The notes: generated by a model from the sequence alone, not told the origin. Numbered from the stretch's first letter, positions 1 through 8,434 are shown. The stretch is DNA of 64,000 nucleotides from Bradyrhizobium cajani (GCF_009759665.1 NZ_WQNE01000005.1:186001-250000), one strand, 5' to 3'. Program-made: numbers and translations.

Positions 1-825
1 GGGCATGATCTGGTTGAGGCTGTCACCGGTATTGTGCTGGCTGCCGTCGGGATCGCGCGACCAGAACACCAGCACGAACGGCTTGTTGCGCGCCTTGAAC
101 ATCGGCAGCACGACTTTGGTGGCGACGTCGGCAAAATAGGCTTGCTGCGCGACGTTGGCGACCGTGGTGCCGGGCGTCTTGGCATCGCCCGCCTTGGAAT
201 TGTCGCCACGCGGCGGCGTGGCGAGGGGCAGGCCGGCCTTGGTCAGCGCGTCCTTCACCTCGTCCGACAGCGCCACGCCGTTCTTGCCGCCGGTGGAGTC
301 GTCGAACACGACCGAATGCAGGCCGGCTTTCTCGGGTTTGTCAGTATGGTCGAACTGGTAAGTCGGGCCGACCTTGCCGATTGCCGCGGTGCTGAGGCCC
401 TTGTCGCGGGCCATCTTGAGAATGGTCTCTTCGTTGAGGTAGTCGCCCTTGAAGTGCTCGTCGATGTCGCCGAGCACGGCGTCGTTCTCGATGAAGGGGA
501 CCACGGTGTCGCCGGCGGGCACTGACGTGTAGTTGGTCCAGATCGTGTTGGAGAACACGCCGGTGTCGCCGAGATAATGGCCGGTCGACATCGCCGAGCC
601 GTTGGCCATGGTGAAGGTCGGGAAGAGCGAATGCGGGTTCTTGAAGTTGACGCCCTTGTCGCGGACCTCGGCCATTGCCGGCGCCGTCTCCGGTGTGACC
701 TTTAGCGCCCGAAGGCCGTCAGGGATGAACAGGATCAGGTTACGGGGCGTGTTGTTCTGGGCGGAGGCAAGTCCGGTGGACAAGACTGTCAGTCCGGCGG
801 ACAGCAACACCAGTGAACGGCGCAT
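1..825 (-). CDS. Alkaline phosphatase family protein (type I phosphodiesterase/nucleotide pyrophosphatase fold), C-terminus cut by window edge
   Basis: The frame is open from the start codon at 825 to the window edge, giving the first 275 residues. It begins with a signal peptide (MRRSLVLLSAGLTVLSTGLA, cleavage near ASAQ), so the enzyme is probably exported. LILFIPDGLR near residue 30 carries the first metal-binding Asp of the alkaline phosphatase superfamily. PTFTMANGSAMSTGHYLGD near residues 68-86 matches the loop holding the catalytic Thr in nucleotide pyrophosphatases. RDPDGSQHNTGD near the cut fits a metal-binding D-x2-x-H site. The start is supported by a GGAGAG ribosome site 7 bases upstream. 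It probably hydrolyses phosphoesters or phosphodiesters in the periplasm. The substrate cannot be read from the sequence, and no partner gene is visible on the upstream side. Confidence 0.85.
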   Translation of the reverse strand, partial: MRRSLVLLSAGLTVLSTGLASAQNNTPRNLILFIPDGLRALKVTPETAPAMAEVRDKGVNFKNPHSLFPTFTMANGSAMSTGHYLGDTGVFSNTIWTNYTSVPAGDTVVPFIENDAVLGDIDEHFKGDYLNEETILKMARDKGLSTAAIGKVGPTYQFDHTDKPEKAGLHSVVFDDSTGGKNGVALSDEVKDALTKAGLPLATPPRGDNSKAGDAKTPGTTVANVAQQAYFADVATKVVLPMFKARNKPFVLVFWSRDPDGSQHNTGDSLNQIMP

Positions 826-1123
826 AGAAGTCTCTCCTGCGGTGTGGCGGCGTGGCCGCCGACCGCGGCCCCCGGCAACCCGTTTAGTTTTGCTGTATGA
901 CGGTTTTGTTACAAGGGGCCAAAGCTATGCGAGGGGCACAGGAAGGGCGATCTTGTTGCCACGATCTGGTCGTTGCGCCCGCGGCGCCGCAATCCCGAAT
1001 CCCTGCGCGGCGCGGTCTGGTTGGCCCCACGGCCGAAATGCGTCGTCGAAAATCAAATCTTCAAATTCAAAATACGAAAATGACAGACCAGTCGAAGGCC
1101 CGAACGAGGGCAGGGCCGAGCCA
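826..1123. other. Gene-free spacer between the phosphatase and the LuxR-type regulator
   Basis: No convincing coding frame is seen here. It must contain the promoter of the phosphatase (leftward) and the end of the regulator transcript. A run of mixed A/T (aaatcaaatcttcaaattcaa, near 1049-1070) is the only obviously low-GC stretch. No strong hairpin was found. Confidence 0.5.
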
Positions 1124-1441
1124 CTATTCCGGCGCGGTCTGCACCCGCGGATTTTGTGCAAGGGCCTGCGCGGGCTTGGTTGCCGTCGGATAGTCCGCGG
1201 GATTGGCAAGATCCCGGCGTAGCGATGATGGCGCTGCATGCAGCGCAAACGCGATCGCTATCTGTGTTCTGTTCTGGAGGCGGTATTTGCGCATGATGTT
1301 GCCGATATGCGCCCGCACCGTGTTCTCCGAGATCTTGAGCTCGTAGGCGATGTTCTTGTTCTGCATCCCTCGCGCGATCAGCGTCATCAACTCGCGTTCG
1401 CGCGGTGTCGGCGTAATCGAATCCTTTGGATCCGGACCCAT
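1124..1441 (-). CDS. Small LuxR-family HTH transcriptional regulator
   Basis: This 105-residue protein is essentially a lone LuxR/NarL-type DNA-binding domain. TPRERELMTLIARGMQNK and ISENTVRAHIGNIMRKYRL (about residues 11-50) are the typical four-helix HTH, with the conserved E-N-T-V recognition helix. It has no receiver domain, so it is not a classic response regulator. The start at 1441 is chosen because AGGGAGGAA lies just upstream; in-frame codons further upstream would overlap the efflux permease. It lies 49 bases downstream of the MacB-type permease on the same strand, so it may be co-transcribed with the efflux operon and could regulate it. That link is inference from position only. 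The C-terminal tail after residue 70 is Ala/Pro rich and probably unstructured. Confidence 0.75.
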   Translation of the reverse strand: MGPDPKDSITPTPRERELMTLIARGMQNKNIAYELKISENTVRAHIGNIMRKYRLQNRTQIAIAFALHAAPSSLRRDLANPADYPTATKPAQALAQNPRVQTAPE

Positions 1442-1490
1442 GACTGGTTCCTCCCTGGCTTTTGGTTGATGCGAACATCCCAGCATGTTC

Positions 1491-2714
1491 TCATTCCGTC
1501 TTGAGAGCCTCGATCGGGCTGAGCTTGGATGCCTTGTGGGCGGGATAAAAACCAAAGATGAGACCGGTGGCGATCGAGAAGACGAGGGAAAGGCCGATCG
1601 CCTGGCCGTCGATCGAAGTGATCCATCCGGCCATGCGGGCGACCGTCATCGAGAGTGTGACGCCGCCGCCGACGCCGATGGCACCGCCGAGCAGGCAGAG
1701 GACGAGTGCCTCGCAGAGAAATTGAAGACGGATGTCCCGCATCCGCCCGCCGAGCGCGCGGCGGATTCCGATCTCTCGCGTGCGCTCGGTGACCGATACG
1801 ATCATGACATTCATGATGCTGATGCCGCCGACGAGCAGCGAGACGGAGGCGATGGCGACCAGCAGGAGCGCGACGGTGCGGATCGCTCCCTGCTGCGCTT
1901 CCATGGCGGCGGCCGGATCCTGGACCTTGAAGTCGTCTTCCTGGCCGGAGGGGATCCGGTGGCGCTGCCGCAACAGGTTCTCGATCTCCGATCGCGCCCC
2001 CGCCATCTGTCCGTCAGCAGCCACCTTGGCGATGATGTAGGCGACGGAATCGCGGTTGATGTTGCTCGCGCTGCCGAGGAAGCGAAGCTTGGCCGTGGCG
2101 AGCGGCACGAAGGCGACGTCGTCCTGCGCCGGGCCCTTGCGATCGAGCACGCCGACCACTTCCAGCGGCACCTTCATGATCCTGATCTGCGCGCCGATCG
2201 GGTCGTCGCCGGGCGCGAACAGCTCGCGCGCGACCGTGCTTCCGAGGATCACGACCTTGCCGGCGGCGGCTTCCTCGGCGCCGGAGAAATAGCGTCCGCT
2301 CGCAAGCTGCCAGTCGCGCACCATGAAATGTCCGGTCGTGGTGCCGTTGATCGTCGTATTCCAGTTCTTGCTCTCGTGGATGACCTGTGCCGTTCCGGCG
2401 ATGGAGCCGGCCGCAGCCTGGATTTCCGGAATCTGCTCGAGGATGGCCTGCACATCGCTCTCGGTCATCGTCAGCTTGCTGCCGTCCTTGAGGCGCACGC
2501 CGCCCTGGTAGACCGCGCCGGGCGTGATCATCAGCACGTTGGCGCCGATCGAGCGGATCTGCTCCTGAAGGCGAAGCTGTGCGCCTGATCCGATCGCAAA
2601 CACCGTCACGATCGAGGCGACCCCGATCACGATGCCGAGCATGGTGAGGAAGCTGCGCAGCGGGTTGAGGCGCAAGGCGTGCAGTGCGATCTGAAAGCCC
2701 TGGAGCATCGTCAT
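1491..2714 (-). CDS. MacB-type ABC transporter permease
   Basis: The 407-residue protein has the MacB/FtsX architecture: one N-terminal membrane helix (about residues 20-45, SFLTMLGIVIGVASIVTVFA), a large periplasmic MacB_PCD domain (about 46-280), then three C-terminal helices (about 282-400) with the family motif VTERTREIGIRRALG. MacB permeases act mechanically across the inner membrane, pushing substrates through a MacA adaptor and an outer-membrane channel. The start codon overlaps the stop of the ATPase gene (ATGA), which implies translational coupling. In E. coli MacB the ATPase and permease are one chain; here they are two genes, which is common in other bacteria. The substrate (macrolide, peptide, lipid or siderophore) is unknown, and no outer-membrane TolC gene is in the window. 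Confidence 0.9.
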   Translation of the reverse strand: MTMLQGFQIALHALRLNPLRSFLTMLGIVIGVASIVTVFAIGSGAQLRLQEQIRSIGANVLMITPGAVYQGGVRLKDGSKLTMTESDVQAILEQIPEIQAAAGSIAGTAQVIHESKNWNTTINGTTTGHFMVRDWQLASGRYFSGAEEAAAGKVVILGSTVARELFAPGDDPIGAQIRIMKVPLEVVGVLDRKGPAQDDVAFVPLATAKLRFLGSASNINRDSVAYIIAKVAADGQMAGARSEIENLLRQRHRIPSGQEDDFKVQDPAAAMEAQQGAIRTVALLLVAIASVSLLVGGISIMNVMIVSVTERTREIGIRRALGGRMRDIRLQFLCEALVLCLLGGAIGVGGGVTLSMTVARMAGWITSIDGQAIGLSLVFSIATGLIFGFYPAHKASKLSPIEALKTE

Positions 2715-3436
2715 GACGCAGCGCTCCGTTTCGGCAGGATCTGAACCTGCGTCTCGTCGCCGACGAGCTCGCCGTCGTGCAGGCGGATGGTGCGGTTACA
2801 TTGCGTCGCGATGCCGGGATCATGCGTGATCATCACGATGGTCTGGCCGGTCCGGTTGAGCGCGGCGAACAGCGCTAGGATCTCGGCGCCGGTGCGACTG
2901 TCGAGCGCGCCGGTCGGCTCGTCGGCGAGCACGATCAGCGGGGAGGCGATCAGCGCACGCGCGATCGCGACGCGCTGCTGCTCGCCGCCGGAGAGCTGCC
3001 GCGGGAAGTGATGGGCCCGGTGCAGCATGCCGACGGCTTCCAGGCTCCGCTCGGCGCGCGCCAGACGTTCCTTGCGACCGATGCCGCAATAGACCAGCGG
3101 CAGCGCGACGTTCTCGATCGCGTCGTGGCGGGCGAGCAGATTGTAGGACTGGAACACGAAGCCGATGCTCCGGGCGCGCAACGAGGAGCGGCGATCTTCC
3201 GAGAGATCGGCGACATTGGCTCCCTCCAGATAGACCGCCCCCTCGCTTGGCAGGTCGAGCAGCCCGATCATGTTCATCAGCGTCGACTTGCCGGAGCCGG
3301 ACGGTCCCATCACGGCGACGATCTCGCCTTGCTCGATGTCGAAGCTGACATTGCGCACCGCGGCCACCGCGATTCCGTCGGTGCGATAGGTCCTGCTGAC
3401 CGACTGGAGGCTGATGAGGGGCGGAGAGGCGGTCAT
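2711..3436 (-). CDS. MacB-type ABC transporter ATP-binding protein
   Basis: This 241-residue cytoplasmic ATPase powers the adjacent permease. It shows Walker A GPSGSGKST (about residues 44-52), the ABC signature LSGGEQQRVAIARAL (about 148-162), Walker B IVLADEPTGALD and the H-loop ITHD. This is the LolD/MacB subfamily pattern with NMIGLLDLPSEG after Walker A. The start at 3436 gives the canonical N-terminus and overlaps the stop of the adaptor gene by four bases (ATGA). Longer upstream readings are out of keeping with the family. The order adaptor, ATPase, permease with two four-base overlaps marks a tight three-gene operon transcribed leftward. Confidence 0.92.
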   Translation of the reverse strand: MTASPPLISLQSVSRTYRTDGIAVAAVRNVSFDIEQGEIVAVMGPSGSGKSTLMNMIGLLDLPSEGAVYLEGANVADLSEDRRSSLRARSIGFVFQSYNLLARHDAIENVALPLVYCGIGRKERLARAERSLEAVGMLHRAHHFPRQLSGGEQQRVAIARALIASPLIVLADEPTGALDSRTGAEILALFAALNRTGQTIVMITHDPGIATQCNRTIRLHDGELVGDETQVQILPKRSAAS

Positions 3437-4857
3437 GATCCGAACCTGATCCCGAGAAATTCCATGCCAGCGGGACGGATTGCCTGGCCGACTGCAACCT
3501 GGCTGCCCTCGACGAGGTCTCCGCTCCTGAGCGCCACCTGTTCGGTGCCGGCTGCGCCGACCGTCACGACAATGCGCTGGAGCGAGCCGCTTGCGGTGCG
3601 CACCCATACCCCGCTGCGAGCGGAGGCGTCCGGTCGCGTGCCGGAGGGCTGGAAGCGCAGCGCGGCGAGCGGCACTTTCAGCACGTCGTCCTGCCGCTCG
3701 ATCACGATCTTCACCAGGGCGGTCATGCCGGGCAGCAACGCACCGTCGAGATTGGACGTCGCCAGGACCACGGTGTAGGTGACGACGTGCTGCTGGTTCT
3801 GCGGCGCCTTGCGCACCTGCCGCACCACGGCCTCGAAGCGGCGGTCGGGATAGGCATCCACCGTAAAATGGGCGGGCTGGCCGGGGGCGATGCGCCCGAT
3901 ATCGGCTTCGTCGACCTGGGCGTGGATCTCCATATCCTCCAGGCGGTGCGCAACCACGAAGGTGGTGCGCGATTCGAGTCCGACCGCGAGCGTCTGGCCT
4001 TCGTTGACGAACCTGCCGACGACGACGCCGTCGATCGGCGAACGGATCACGGTGCGGTCGAGATCGGCTTGCGCCGCGGCGAGAACGGCCGCTTTCTCCG
4101 GCACCGCCATCCGTGCCTGCTGCAGCTCGGCTTCGATCCGGCGGACGTCGGCCTGCGCCCCATCCACCGAGTAGGAGTTGAGGGACATCAGGACCTCGGC
4201 TTCGCGTTCCTGGGCCAGACGGGCGGTGAACTCCGTCTGCGCGTCGTCGACCGTCGTCGTCGCGACCACGTTTTGCGACTGGAGCGCCAGCTTCCGCTGC
4301 AGGGTCTTCTGTGCCGAGGATTTGACCGCCTGCGCGCTCTCGAGCTTGGCGGCGAGCACATCCCGGCTGCCCCGGGCGTTTTGCAGATCGATCCTGGCGC
4401 GATCGAGCTTGGCCCGCGCGATGTCCACCAGGGAGTTGGCGACGGCCAGCGAGGCCTTGGCTTCGTCGACCTTGGCCGCAAAGCTGCGCGGGTCAATCAG
4501 GGCCAGCGGCTGATCCTTGCTGACCGTGTCGTTGAAGTCGACATAGACCCGGGCGAGCTGCCCGGACAATTGGGAACCCACTTCGATCGTTTTGACCGGC
4601 TGGAGCGCGCCGGTGACGGTGATGGTCTGCTCGACGCTGCCGCGCTGGATCGAGGCATAGCGGAACACGGGCGCATCCGACCCGAAGGTCGGGGCTTCGC
4701 TCCCGGCAGGCGTGAGCAGCCGCCTGGTCGATTCATAGGCGCGGGTGGCCTTGTCCGCCGCGCTCTCCGCTCCGGTGATGATGGCCGGCTTCGCAACATA
4801 GACCGTTGCGAGGCCGCATGCCGTTCCGAGCAAGGCAATAATTGAAACAAATCGCAT
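3433..4857 (-). CDS. macA: MacA/HlyD-type periplasmic adaptor of an RND/MacB efflux system
   Basis: The 474-residue membrane-fusion protein has an N-terminal anchor (MRFVSIIALLGTACGLATVYV), a biotinyl-lipoyl-like half motif (VGSQLSGQLARVYVDFNDTV, about residues 93-112), a long coiled-coil hairpin (about 120-260, rich in A/K/E/Q heptads), the second lipoyl half (VIRSPIDGVVVGRFVNEGQ) and beta-barrel and membrane-proximal domains. It bridges the inner-membrane MacB-type pump and an outer-membrane channel. First gene of the operon; its promoter should lie in the 600-base spacer to the right. The spacing before the start codon (gaggcgggttttta) contains GAGGCGGG as ribosome site. The call to MacA rather than another HlyD family member rests on the neighbouring MacB-type genes. 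Confidence 0.88.
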   Translation of the reverse strand: MRFVSIIALLGTACGLATVYVAKPAIITGAESAADKATRAYESTRRLLTPAGSEAPTFGSDAPVFRYASIQRGSVEQTITVTGALQPVKTIEVGSQLSGQLARVYVDFNDTVSKDQPLALIDPRSFAAKVDEAKASLAVANSLVDIARAKLDRARIDLQNARGSRDVLAAKLESAQAVKSSAQKTLQRKLALQSQNVVATTTVDDAQTEFTARLAQEREAEVLMSLNSYSVDGAQADVRRIEAELQQARMAVPEKAAVLAAAQADLDRTVIRSPIDGVVVGRFVNEGQTLAVGLESRTTFVVAHRLEDMEIHAQVDEADIGRIAPGQPAHFTVDAYPDRRFEAVVRQVRKAPQNQQHVVTYTVVLATSNLDGALLPGMTALVKIVIERQDDVLKVPLAALRFQPSGTRPDASARSGVWVRTASGSLQRIVVTVGAAGTEQVALRSGDLVEGSQVAVGQAIRPAGMEFLGIRFGS

Positions 4858-5463
4858 ACTAAAAACCCGCCTCTTGAAATGGTTTCGCTGGCGGCACGGA
4901 TTTTGATCGCGCTATGGTTGTAAAATCACCAAAGTGATACCGATCGTCAGTATGTCGCCGTTGCCGGGGCGACGGTCGGGCGCGCTTGATGATCCAGTAG
5001 TAAAGCCTGCGTGGTACTACCTTTCGTGATTTGATGCGAATGCATACCGAGCGTATCAATACCACGCGCGCGGTATCGAACTCGATAAGTCGACTGAACG
5101 TCCCGTCTGGTCTCGCCGAAGAGGCCACCGGCCGGCGTTCGAGTTGGCAGATGCGTGACGATGCCATGACGCGACTTATGACGCGACTTGCGATGCTACG
5201 GCGAGGCCAGCGATTTGCCGTATTCTCGATATCGCCTCGCCGTGCCGCCTTCGCCGGCGAGATCGAACCGGTGCGATCACGAAGCCAGATATGTGAACAA
5301 CTTCACTCGTGTCCGAACGGTGTTGGCGCTAAGACATCGAACCGGCGAATCGACGCGTATCGTTCGATCCCGCGAATTTTTCCAAGCACCTTAAACTCGC
5401 TTGCAAGAAGGATGGATAGCTCGTTGCTTGCTCATCGAGCCCCAAGCTGGGGAGCCCGTTGCC
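4858..5463. other. 606-base divergent control region between efflux operon and FixJ-like regulator
   Basis: No gene is recognised. The region should hold promoters for both the leftward efflux operon and the rightward response regulator. It contains a near-perfect palindrome at 5059-5076 (ATACC-N8-GGTAT with a GC-alternating centre) and several scattered GATACC/GGTATC half sites (for example near 4936, 5046 and 5072). These could bind a regulator but are unassigned. The short open frames in it lack ribosome sites and family features. Confidence 0.5.
5059..5076. promoter_or_regulatory. Palindromic operator candidate upstream of efflux operon / FixJ-like gene
   Basis: ATACCACGCGCGCGGTAT is symmetric at 16 of 18 positions. 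It sits about 200 bases before the macA start and 390 bases before the FixJ-like gene. Related GATACC half sites occur on both sides. Function is inferred only from symmetry and location. Confidence 0.35.
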
Positions 5464-6123
5464 ATGAGTTCAGGTCAAGCCACAGTTTATGTTGTTGACG
5501 ACGAAGTCCAGATTAGAACCGCGATTGGAAGTCTCTGCGAGGAGACAGGACACCAGGTGAAGTTGTTTGCGTCGACCGACGAGTTCCTCGCGGAGAGTAT
5601 TTCCGGCGGGCCTTCGTGCCTCGTGCTCGACGTCCGTTTTCCCGGCACCTCGCCGACGGGTCTCGATCTTCAGCGCCGGTTGGCCGAGACGGGCGTTGCC
5701 ATTCCGATCGTCTTCATCAGTGGCCATTCCGATGTCCGCGTCTCGGTCGAGGCCATGAAGCGCGGCGCGGTCGAGTTTCTGCCAAAGCCCTTTCGCGAGC
5801 AGGAGATCCTCGACGCGATCAGGCACAGTATCGAGCGCGACCGCAGGCGAATGCAGCGCGAGGACGCCGTACGCGAGGCACGGCAGCGCGTCGAGACGCT
5901 GACGACGAGGGAGCGCGAGATCATGCTGCTGATGGACGAGGGCCTGGTCTCCAAGCAGATCGCGGCAAGGCTTGGCGTGAGCGAGGTGACGGTGAAGGTT
6001 CATCGCGCCAGGATGATGCGAAAGCTGGAGCTGCGCTCGCCGATCGAGGTGGTGCGGCTGATCGACAGCATGGGGCGTGAAGCGGAGACGACGCGCGCTG
6101 GTTCGAGGCAGCCGCTCTTCTAG
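5464..6123 (+). CDS. FixJ/LuxR-family response regulator
   Basis: The 219-residue protein has a receiver domain (residues 7-125) with acidic pocket VVDDE, probable phosphoacceptor Asp56 in CLVLDVRFPG, the conserved Ser/Thr region FISGH and Lys in FLPKPF. A LuxR HTH follows (residues 145-205, TTREREIMLLMDEGLVSKQI and VSEVTVKVHRARMMRKL). The DVRFPG and FLPKPFREQE wording is typical of the FixJ group. The start at 5464 is preceded by GGGGAGC; an upstream TTG at 5401 would only add a tail unlike the family. No kinase is adjacent. The next genes downstream on the same strand are five secreted curlin-repeat proteins, so it may control them, but that is positional inference. Confidence 0.87.
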   Translation: MSSGQATVYVVDDEVQIRTAIGSLCEETGHQVKLFASTDEFLAESISGGPSCLVLDVRFPGTSPTGLDLQRRLAETGVAIPIVFISGHSDVRVSVEAMKRGAVEFLPKPFREQEILDAIRHSIERDRRRMQREDAVREARQRVETLTTREREIMLLMDEGLVSKQIAARLGVSEVTVKVHRARMMRKLELRSPIEVVRLIDSMGREAETTRAGSRQPLF

Positions 6124-6288
6124 GCTGAGTATGGCGAGATGCCGCGCAACGTCTAGTCCGTACCGATTAGCATGAACTGCAGTCTGTCGCGTGATCCGCG
6201 ATCGGTTCAGAGTGATCCCACGATGTCGGTCACATCCGAGACCAGCATCTGAAACCAGTCAGACAACTTGGTCAGAAAGGGATACTCC

Positions 6289-6690
6289 ATGCGCAAATTG
6301 TTTTTTGCTTCCGTTGCCGTGCTCGCCCTGTCTTCCGCGGCCCAGGCCGCCAACACGTCGACGACCGTGCAGGTCGGCCTCGCGAACGGTTCGAGCGTCA
6401 CTCAGAACGGTCTCACCAACTCGACCTCGTCGACCAGCCAGCTCGGTCTCGTGAACAATGCGAGCACGATGCAGGGAACCGGCGCGGCCTCGCTCAACAA
6501 CGGCAGCACGGTGACCCAGGTCGGCGTGCAGAACACCGCAACCACCGGCCAGGTGGCCTTCGGCAACAACACCAGCGCGATCACCCAGGACTCGTTCGGG
6601 CCCGCTGCGCTCCAGAACAACTCCGCCGGCGTCGGCCAGCTGAGCGTGTTCGGCGTCAACGGCAGCACCGTCACGCAGACGGCGCACTGA
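6289..6690 (+). CDS. Secreted curlin-repeat protein 1
   Basis: This 133-residue protein starts with a clear signal peptide (MRKLFFASVAVLALSSAAQA), then is built almost entirely of Asn, Gln, Ser, Thr and Gly with repeated Q-x-G-x2-N units (TVQVGLANGSSVTQNGL, TSQLGLVNNAS, VTQVGVQNTATTGQ). This spacing of Gln and Asn on a period of about 11 and 22 residues is the amyloid-forming pattern of curlin subunits CsgA/CsgB. The start at 6289 has AAAGGGA upstream. It is the first gene of a five-gene row (6289-8434). Curlin-type proteins are exported through an outer-membrane pore (CsgG) and polymerise on the surface; no csgG, csgE or csgF is in this window, so export would depend on genes elsewhere. No cysteines are present. 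Confidence 0.8.
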   Translation: MRKLFFASVAVLALSSAAQAANTSTTVQVGLANGSSVTQNGLTNSTSSTSQLGLVNNASTMQGTGAASLNNGSTVTQVGVQNTATTGQVAFGNNTSAITQDSFGPAALQNNSAGVGQLSVFGVNGSTVTQTAH

Positions 6691-6805
6691 ACCACAGACT
6701 GTTTGGCCGGACGCATCAGCGCGGTGCGTCCGGGCCATTCTCGAAAGCACCGCGGGCCGGCCGATCAACCATGATGGCCCCGCCCGTTCTCGCGGAGGAA
6801 ATGAC

Positions 6806-7198
6806 ATGCGGATCACCTACCTCGTTGCGACGGTCGTGGCGCTCGGCGCGCTGAACGTCGTCGAAGCCCAGGCCGGCAACTCGGCCAGCGTGCTGCAATT
6901 CGGCACGACCAACAGCTCCTTCATCTCGCAGAGCGGCTCCACCAGCAACAGCGCCACCACGATGCAGTTCGGCGCGACCAATCAGGCGACCACCTTGCAG
7001 ACGGGCTCGCTCCTGACCGTCAACACCTCGGTGATCGGGCAGGGCGGAACGACCGCGACCGCGTCCAACACCGCGCTGGCCGGCCAGATCGGCGGCTCCA
7101 ATTCGAGCCTGATCGGCCAGATCGGCGCCAACAACACCGCCGGAGTTGGTCAGCTCGGAATCCTGAACGGCTCGACGATTCTCCAGCAGACACCGTGA
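6806..7198 (+). CDS. Secreted curlin-repeat protein 2
   Basis: This 130-residue protein has a signal peptide (MRITYLVATVVALGALNVVE, cleavage after AQA) and a mature chain of curlin-like units: SVLQFGTTNSSFISQSG, TTMQFGATNQATTLQTG, LAGQIGGSNSSLIGQIG and GVGQLGILNGSTILQQ. Gln and Asn fall at regular intervals as in CsgA/CsgB repeats, consistent with a stacked beta-helix amyloid. The ribosome site CGGAGGAA lies 6 bases before the ATG. It sits 115 bases after curlin protein 1 and only 26 bases before the start of protein 3, so the genes probably share a transcript. It contains no charged residue over most of the repeat region, which fits an aggregating surface fibre rather than a soluble enzyme. 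Confidence 0.8.
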   Translation: MRITYLVATVVALGALNVVEAQAGNSASVLQFGTTNSSFISQSGSTSNSATTMQFGATNQATTLQTGSLLTVNTSVIGQGGTTATASNTALAGQIGGSNSSLIGQIGANNTAGVGQLGILNGSTILQQTP

Positions 7199-7224
7199 GC
7201 GGTTATGAAGTGGTGAGGCATGCC

Positions 7225-7635
7225 ATGAAACATCCTTTGGGAAGCGCGTTCGCCGCAATGCTCGCTCTGTGCTCGGCCGGCGCCGGGTCGGCCCGTGCCC
7301 AGACGGCCGACATCAAGACCATCGTGTCGGTCGGCGGACCGCCCGTCGTGCTGAACCAGAACAGTCAGACCAACATGGCCGGCGTGTTCATGATCGGCGG
7401 CAGCACCAGCGCGACCGTCGTCCAGAACGGCACCAACAATGCCACCGGCGTTCTGCAATTCGGCGGAACGAATTCCGCATCGATCGGGCAGGCCGGGATG
7501 AACAATTTCGCGTTCGTCGGTCAGACCGGCCAGTCGGCGACCAGCCTCGTCTCCCAGCTCGGCACCATGAATACCGGCGTGGTGGCGCAGTTCGGCGCGG
7601 TCAACGCGTCGACGATCGTCCAGACCGGCCCATAA
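7225..7635 (+). CDS. Secreted curlin-repeat protein 3
   Basis: The 136-residue protein opens with a signal peptide (MKHPLGSAFAAMLALCSAGA, cleavage near ARA-QT). The mature part contains TVVQNGTNNATGVLQFG, SIGQAGMNNFAFVGQTG, LVSQLGTMNTGVVAQFG and a terminal ASTIVQTGP, again Q-x-G-x2-N units. ATG 7225 is preferred over a GTG at 7195 because GTGAGG precedes it and it yields a clean signal peptide; the GTG would overlap the previous stop. The sequence aligns along its length with protein 4 (shared order VVQNG/IIQNG, LQFGG/IQVGG, IGQ-G, SQLG-MNTG/LQIGDMNTG), so these two are likely paralogues from duplication. Confidence 0.78.
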   Translation: MKHPLGSAFAAMLALCSAGAGSARAQTADIKTIVSVGGPPVVLNQNSQTNMAGVFMIGGSTSATVVQNGTNNATGVLQFGGTNSASIGQAGMNNFAFVGQTGQSATSLVSQLGTMNTGVVAQFGAVNASTIVQTGP

Positions 7636-7672
7636 CACGCTCGTCGGCGTCGACAACGAACGGGGAAGCGCG

Positions 7673-8134
7673 ATGCGATGCGTCAGACGGGTCTTGAGGA
7701 CCGCCCTGGCCCTGGCGGTGTTGCTTGGCGCGATCGGCACGGCGACGCAGGCGTGTGCCGGATCGGTCCAGCGCAGCGTGACGAACCGGAACGTGAGCAT
7801 CGAGACGATCGTGCAGTTCGGCGACAATGTTCAGCCGGTCACGATTGAGGAGAACAGCCGCATCAACATCGCGCGGGTGATCCAGATCGGCGGAACCGGG
7901 ACGGTCGACGCGACCATCATCCAGAACGGCACGCGCAACTATGCTAATGTGATCCAGGTGGGCGGCACCACCAATGCGGTGATCGGTCAGTCCGGCGTGA
8001 GCAACACCGCCGACATCACCCAGATAGGCAATTCCACCAACGCGCTCCTGCTCCAGATCGGAGACATGAACACGGGATCGGTGAGGCAGTTCGGGCGTTT
8101 CAACTGGCTGGCGATCTTTCAGTTCAGCCGATGA
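7673..8134 (+). CDS. Secreted curlin-repeat protein 4
   Basis: The 153-residue protein has a signal peptide (about residues 1-29, ending QACAGS) and curlin-type units: TIVQFGDNVQPVTIEENS, ARVIQIGGTGTVDATIIQNG, NVIQVGGTTNAVIGQSG, DITQIGNSTNALLLQIG and a final SVRQFGRFNWLAIFQF. It is more charged than its neighbours and ends in aromatic residues. That could suit a nucleator (CsgB-like) or cap role rather than the bulk subunit, but this is speculation from composition. GGGGAAG precedes the ATG. It is a paralogue of protein 3 and lies 37 bases downstream of it. Confidence 0.78.
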   Translation: MRCVRRVLRTALALAVLLGAIGTATQACAGSVQRSVTNRNVSIETIVQFGDNVQPVTIEENSRINIARVIQIGGTGTVDATIIQNGTRNYANVIQVGGTTNAVIGQSGVSNTADITQIGNSTNALLLQIGDMNTGSVRQFGRFNWLAIFQFSR

Positions 8135-8146
8135 TGGAGGTGTGAC

Positions 8147-8434
8147 ATGAGATTGCTCCTGCTCGCATCCGGAATAGGGATCATGAGTGTGGTTGCGGCG
8201 GCGCCGGCCGGGGCCGGCGACGGTCACACCACGGTGGTTCAAGATGAGAACGGCACCTCGGTCATCACGCAGAGTGGCGATCCGGCGCAGGCCGAGGTCA
8301 AGATCGAGAAGGAGCCGGGCCGGACGACGGTCTACCGCCGCAGTGGCGGGAACACCGCCATCGTGACCCAAGGCACCGGCACCGGAAATTCCCAGGAGAT
8401 GCTCGACTGGCTGCGCAAGAACCAGGGCCGTTGA
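8147..8434 (+). CDS. Small secreted protein closing the curlin-repeat row
   Basis: The 95-residue protein has a signal peptide (MRLLLLASGIGIMSVVAAAP, cleavage near AGA-GD). Its mature chain has only partial curlin-like units (TTVVQDENGTSVITQSG, NTAIVTQGTGTGNS). Between them is a charged stretch (EVKIEKEPGRTTVYRRSG), and the C-terminus is soluble-looking (EMLDWLRKNQGR). It starts 12 bases after protein 4 with GGAGGTG before the ATG, so it is part of the same operon. Its mixed nature suggests an accessory or chaperone-like factor rather than a fibre subunit. I do not recognise a named family. Confidence 0.7.
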   Translation: MRLLLLASGIGIMSVVAAAPAGAGDGHTTVVQDENGTSVITQSGDPAQAEVKIEKEPGRTTVYRRSGGNTAIVTQGTGTGNSQEMLDWLRKNQGR

